This document shows, one piece after another, positions 58,945 through 64,000 of a DNA stretch of 64,000 nt (positions are counted from its first letter, which is position 1; every line of letters starts with the position of its first letter). Below the pieces are notes generated by a model. It saw only the letters and a list, made by a program, of their open reading frames with translations, did not search any database and was not told the DNA's origin. Where the stretch lies: positions 8,853,420 through 8,917,419 of the forward strand of contig NW_020948739.1 of assembly GCF_900497805.2 (NCBI RefSeq). The letters are read 5' to 3'. Made by a program: the position numbers and the translations under genes. This DNA is from Vombatus ursinus (Eukaryota > Chordata > Mammalia > Diprotodontia > Vombatidae).

Positions 58945-59205
58945 AAGCAAGTCACTTCTTTCTTTTTTTTCCCAATTTTTTTTCATTTTATTAAATATTT
59001 CCCCATTACATGTAAAAAAAATTTTAGCATTCATTTTGGAAATTGTCAGTTCCACATTCTCTCTCTCTTTCCCACCCCTTCAGAAGGCAAGCAATATGAT
59101 ATCAATTATACATATGAAGTCATGCAAAAATATTTCCATGTTAGCCATGTTGCAAAAGAAAACACACACAAACAAGAAAAATAAAGAAAGTTTAAAAAAG
59201 TAAAG
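58945..59205 (-). repeat. L1 3' UTR fragment
   Basis: 'gtagccatgttgcaaaagaa'-type sequence ('ccatgttagccatgttgcaa') and 'ttcagaaggcaagcaatatg' match the start of the L1 at 60430-60560, in the same orientation. Confidence 0.85.
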
Positions 59206-59769
59206 CAAGTCATTCCTAACCAAGCCCAGCTGCTAGTAAGCTCTGCTATCAACTCCATTTTCTGGACATCCAAAGGCTCATATAATCTTTTAAAGGTCAC
59301 AGAATCATAGCCAAATCAGTTCTAAGAACTCATTCACCTAAGAAAAGAAAAGAATGATAAATAACAGCACCATGCATTGACAGCTTCATGACATTTCAAG
59401 GCAAGAGCCTTCCTTTCCCTTCCTCTAGTCCACCCCTGCCCCAGCAGTTTCTTTCCTCATTTGCCACCAGGGAAGAAACAGAAACTGGATTCCTTCACTT
59501 GAGGCTTTTGTATGCCCCAAGTTATAGCTCAGCAACCAGTTAAGACTTTCCTTTGCCTTATAGTAAGCACGCAGGAAACAGTCACCGAATACCTGCACAT
59601 GCTCTGAATGGAAAACAGGACCCCACTATTATAAATAATCATGCATTTCTAGAAGCAGGCTGCCCAGGCATTTTCATGAGTTAGCACCCTGCAGAGCTGA
59701 TAGCACAGCCTCAAAAGACTGATCTCCTGTTGGCCAGTCCTCACTTACAATAACGTAATTTATAAGGAA
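59206..59769. other. Intergenic stretch without recognised features
   Basis: Nothing recognised between the L1 fragment and the SINE. Confidence 0.4.
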
Positions 59770-60012
59770 GAGCAGCTAGGTGGCACAGTGGATAGAGTAT
59801 TGGGCTTGGAATCAGGAAAAGTTATCTTCCTGAGTTCAAATCTAGCCTCAGACACTTGATAGCTATGTGACCCTGGGCAAGTGACTTAAATCCTGTTTAC
59901 CTTGGTTCTTCTGTAAAATGAACTAGAGAAGGAAGTGGAAAACCACTCCATTATCTTTGGCAAAAATACCCCAAATGGGGTCAGGAAGAGTCAGACACAA
60001 CTGAAAAAAAAT
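59770..60012 (+). mobile_element. tRNA SINE with RTE-like tail, near full length
   Basis: The head 'gcagctaggtggcacagtgg' is followed by 'aaatgaactagagaaggaag' and the tail 'ggggtcaggaagagtcagac' 'acaactgaaa'. It is well preserved. Confidence 0.93.
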
Positions 60013-60204
60013 GACAATAAAAATTCATGAGAGAGAGTGCCATCTCTCCTTTCTCTAGGCTGCACCCAATCTTGGAATCTCTCCAAGCCCCAGCTCTTCA
60101 CTTCATCAGTCCTGGAGTGCACCCTTATTGCTACATCTTATCTGATGGCTCCTCCCAGAACCTCCATTTAAGGAATATGCCAGGGCAAGCTATGTCTCAT
60201 TCCT

Positions 60205-60318
60205 CCCTCATATCTCCTCCAACTTTTCAATGTTGTCTTCCTTCATTAGACTGTAAGCTTCTTGTGGGCAGAAACTGTCTTTCTTCCTGATTGAATTTTA
60301 TTCCCAGTGCTTAGTTTT
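60205..60318 (+). repeat. L2 LINE tail, truncated
   Basis: 'agactgtaagcttcttgtgg' 'gcagaaactgtctttcttcc' up to 'cccagtgcttag', cut off just before the L1. Confidence 0.75.
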
Positions 60319-60369
60319 TGTTGTGGTGGTCTGTTTTGTTATTCTTGTTCTTGTTACTGGTTTGGTTTG

Positions 60370-63300
60370 GTTTGGTTCTTTTATCAATTACATGTTAAAA
60401 CAATTTTTAATATTCTTTTTTTTAATTTGAATTTCAAATTCTCTTCCTTCTTCCCCTCTCACCTCCTTGAGAAGGCAAACAATTTGATGTAGATTATACA
60501 TATGTAATCATGCAAAATATATTTCATATTAGCTATGTTGCAAAAGAAACACAGACCCTCCCCCCCAAAAAAAAAACCAGCACAAAAGAAAAATAAAGAA
60601 AAAATATGCATCAATCTGCATTCAGACTCCTGAATGCAGTTCTTTTTCTGGAGTTGAATAGCATTTTCCATCATAAGATTTTTGGAATTCTCTTGGATCA
60701 TTGTATTGCTGAGAATAACTGTTATTCAGAATTTATCATCATAAAATATCGCTCTTACTGTGTACAACGTTCTGGTTCTGCTCATTTCACTTTGCATCAG
60801 TTCATATTCACTTTGCATCAGTTCATATGTCTTTCCAAGTTTTTCTGAAACCATCTTGCTTGTAATTTCTTATAACACAACAGTATTCCATCACAATCAT
60901 ATACTCAAACTTGTTCAGCCACTTCCCAATAGATAGATACCCCTTCAATTTCCAATTCTTTGCCGCCACTAGAGGATCTGCTATAAATATTTTCGTACAT
61001 GTAAGTCCTTTTCCTTGTCCTTTGATCTCCTTGGGGTACAGGCAATTAGTGGTGTTGCTGGGTCAAAGGGTATGCATACTTTTATAGTCCTTTGGGCATA
61101 GTTCCAAATTTCTCTTCAGAATGGTTGGATCAGTTCACACCTCCACTAGCTGTGCATTAGTGTCCCTATTTTCCCACATCCTCTACAACATTTGTCATTT
61201 TCCTTTTCTATTATATTAGCTAATCTGATAGGCATGAGGTGGTATCTCAGAGTTGATTTAATTTGCATTTTTCTAATCAATAGTGATTTAGAGCATTTTT
61301 TGGATGAAAAACATTTTTTATCTGAAAACTGCCTGTTCATATCCTTTGACCATTTATCAATTGGGGAATGAATCACATTTTTATTAATGTGATTCAGTTC
61401 TCTATGTATTTGAGAATTGAGGCTTTTCATCAGAGAAACTTCCCATAATTTTTTTCCAGTTTCCTGCTTTCTTTCTAATCTTTGGCTGCATTAGTTTTGT
61501 TTGTGCAAAAACTTTTAAATTTAATGTAATCAAAATTATCCATTTTACTTCTCATAATGCTATTTCTTGTCTGATCATAACTTTTTCCCCTTATCCATAA
61601 ATCTGACAGGTGAAGTATTCCCTGCTCCCCTAATTTGCTTATTATATCACCCTTTACATCTAAATCATGTGCCCCTTCTGACCTTATCTTGATGTACAGC
61701 GTGAGATGTTGGTCTATACCTGGAACTGCTTTCCAGTTTTCCAACAGTTTCTGTCAAATAGTTCTTATCTCAAAAGCTTGGGTCTTGGCATTTATTAAAC
61801 ACTAGATTACGATAATGATTTTCTACTGTGTATTGTATACCTAATCTCTTCTAATGGTCTACCATTCTATTTCTTAGCCAATATCAGATTATTTAGATGA
61901 TTACTTTTTTGTAATGTAGTTTGAGATCTGGTACTGCTAGGCCACCTTCCTTCACATTTTTTCTTTACTGATTGCCTTGATATTCTTGACCTTTTGTTCT
62001 TCCAGATGAACTTTGTAATGATTTTTGTCTAGCTCTATAAAATAATTTTTTGGTAATTTGATTGGTATAGAACTGAATAAGTAAATTAATTTAGGTAGAA
62101 TTGTCACTTACATTATATTGTCTCAGCCTACTCCTGAGAATGTAATATTTCTCTTGTTGTTTAGAGCTGACTTCGTTTGTGTGAAAAGTGTTTTATAATT
62201 ATATTCATATAATTCCTGGGTTTGTCTTAGCAGGTAGATTCCCAAGCATTTTATATTGTCTACAGTTATTTTAAATGGAATTTTTCTTTCTGTCTCTTGC
62301 TGCTGGACTTTGTTCATAATATGTAGAAATGCCCATGATTTATGTGGGCTTATTTTATATCCTGCACCTTTGCTAAAGTTGTTAAATATTTCAAGTAGTT
62401 TTTTAGTTGATTTTCTAGGATTCTCTAAGTATACCATCATATCATCTGCAAAGAGTGATAGTTTTGTTTCTTCATGCCTATTCTAAGTCCTTCAAATTTT
62501 TTCTTCTCTTACTGTTATAGCTAGCATTTCTAGTACTATATTGAATAATCATGGTGATAATGGGCATCCTTACTTTACCTCTGATCTTAGTGAGAAGGTT
62601 TCTAGCTTTTCCCCATTATAAATAATACTTATTGATGGTTTTAGATAGATACTACTTATCATTTTAAGAAAAGCTCCATTTATTCCTATGTTCTCCAGTA
62701 TTTTTAATAGGAATGAGTGTTGTATTTTGTCAAAAGCTTTTTCTGCATCTGCTACAATAATCATATGATTTTTGTTGTTTTTGTTATTGCCATGGTCATT
62801 TATGCTGATGGTTTTCCTAATATTGAACCAATCCTACATTCCTGGGGTAAATCCCACCTGATTATAATATATGGTCTTTGTAATATATTGCTGTAATCTC
62901 CTTGCTAGTAGTTTGTTTAAACTTTTTGAATCAATATTCATTAGTGAAATAGATCTACACTTTTCTTTCTCTGTTTTGGCTCTCCCTGATTTAGGTATCA
63001 GCACCATACTTGTGTCACAAAAGGAATTTGGTAGGACTCCTTCTTGGCCTATTTTTCTGAATAGTTTATGTAGTATTGGAATTAATTGTTGATTAAATTT
63101 TTGGTAAAATTCACTTGTGAATTCATGTGATTCTGGTGTTTTTTTCTTAGGGAGTTAATTAATGGTGTGTTCAATTTCTTTTTCTAAGGTAGGGTTATTT
63201 AAGTATTCTATTACCTCTTCTGTTAATCTGGTCAATTTATATTTTTGTAAATATTCATCCATTTCACTTAGATTGTCTGATTTATTGGCATATAATTGTG

Positions 63301-64000
63301 CAAAATAGCTCCTAATAATTGCTTTAAGTTCATCTCCATTGATGTTCAATTCACCCTTTTCATTTTTGATACTGGTAATTTGATTTTCCTCTTTCTTTTT
63401 TTTTAAATTAAATTAAGCAATAGTTTGCCTATTTTATTGTGCTTTCTTTTTATAAAGCCAGCTTGTACATTTATTTATTAATTTAATGGTTTTCTTATTT
63501 TCAATTTTATTAATCTCTCCTTTGATTTTTAGGATTTCCAGTTTGAGTTGTAATTGAGGATTTAAAATTTTTCTTTTCCTAGGTTTTTGTTCTTGTTGTT
63601 GTTGCATGCTCAGTTCATTGATCTGCTCTTTCTCTCTATTTTATTGATGTAAACATTTAGAGATATAAATTTTCCCCTAAGTACTGCTGTGGCTGCATCC
63701 CATAAATTTTAGCATAATATTTCATTGTTGTTATTCTTTTTAATGAAATTATTGATTGTTTCTATTATTTGTTCTTTGACTCATTCATTGTTTACCATTA
63801 GATTATTTAGTTTCCAATTAATTTTTAATCTATGTTTCCTTGACCCTTTACTGAATGTAATTTTTATTGCATTATGGCCTGAAAAAGATGCATTTAATAG
63901 TTCTGTTTTTCTGCATTTGGTTGTGAGGTTTTTATGCCCTAATACATGGCCAATTTTTGTGTAAGTACTATGTACTGCTTAGAAAAAGGTGTACCCCTTT
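60370..64000 (-). repeat. L1 LINE: 3' UTR and ORF2 from RT/C-terminus back into the endonuclease (runs off the window)
   Basis: From the right edge leftwards on the minus strand: end of the endonuclease domain near 63960; linker; RT with DAEKAFDKIQHSFLLKILENIGI near 62740 and a [27 protein letters not shown] block near 62430; C-terminal region with FSDKKCFSSKKCSKSLLIRKMQIKSTLRYHLMPIRLA and a CCRGCGKIGTLMH zinc-knuckle-like motif near 61160-61330; then 3' UTR. Many stops and frame shifts break it, so it cannot encode ORF2p. The 5' end lies outside. Confidence 0.93.
60786..60827. repeat. 21-bp perfect tandem duplication inside the L1
   Basis: 'ttcactttgcatcagttcata' is 21 bases long; its first 20, 'ttcactttgcatcagttcat', occur at 60786 and again at 60807 without mismatch. 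Confidence 0.9.

Noticed and set aside
1-64000. Endogenous retroviruses or other capsid- or envelope-bearing elements
   Set aside because: I looked for LTR pairs, primer-binding sites and gag/pol/env-like frames and recognised none. All RT-like pieces fit L1, L2 or L3.

Overview
The window is mammalian, almost certainly marsupial. Its interspersed repeats are a short tRNA-headed CORE-SINE ending 'CACTTAACCCCAATTGCC' plus poly(A) (WSINE1-like), a tRNA SINE with an RTE/BovB-like tail, MIR/THER1-type SINEs, L2 and L3/CR1 LINEs and marsupial L1. I found no SINE with the opossum SINE1_MD tail, so an Australian marsupial is likelier than Monodelphis. The species is inferred, not proven.

One protein-coding gene is supported: the 5' end of UBR5, a HECT-type E3 ubiquitin ligase, on the minus strand. 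Its first coding exon (52968-53029, 20 codons plus 2 nt, starting MTSIHFVVHPLPG) lies in a dense CpG island and ends at a consensus splice donor. All of 1-52967 is then UBR5 intron 1; I recognised no second exon. The 5' leader has a TISU/YY1-type element (GAAGATGGCGGC) whose ATG opens a 14-codon upstream ORF. It also has complementary GGA/TCC-rich tracts around a GGCCGGCC palindrome. Inverted CCAAT boxes, a GC box and an E-box lie upstream.

Layout. 1-6.5 kb: stacked L2 and L3 LINEs and SINEs. 6.5-24.3 kb: intron with scattered MIR, L2, L3, hAT-like and L1 copies, including a 2.5 kb L1 at 17.3-19.9 kb. 24.3-29.6 kb: repeat-poor, with a roughly 265-bp block present twice. 29.6-36.2 kb: L2, MIR and L1. 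37.6-39.1 kb: an internal L1 ORF2 fragment between long direct repeats. 39.2-51.5 kb: mostly unique, with MIR copies and a perfect inverted repeat. 51.5-54.1 kb: CpG island and promoter. 54.1-60.3 kb: upstream intergenic repeats. 60.4-64.0 kb: an L1 running off the window.

There are no bacterial-type genes, CRISPR arrays, tRNA or rRNA genes, or recognisable endogenous retroviruses. Repeat boundaries were set by eye and are good to about 10-30 bp. Family names come from remembered consensus patterns, not a database search.
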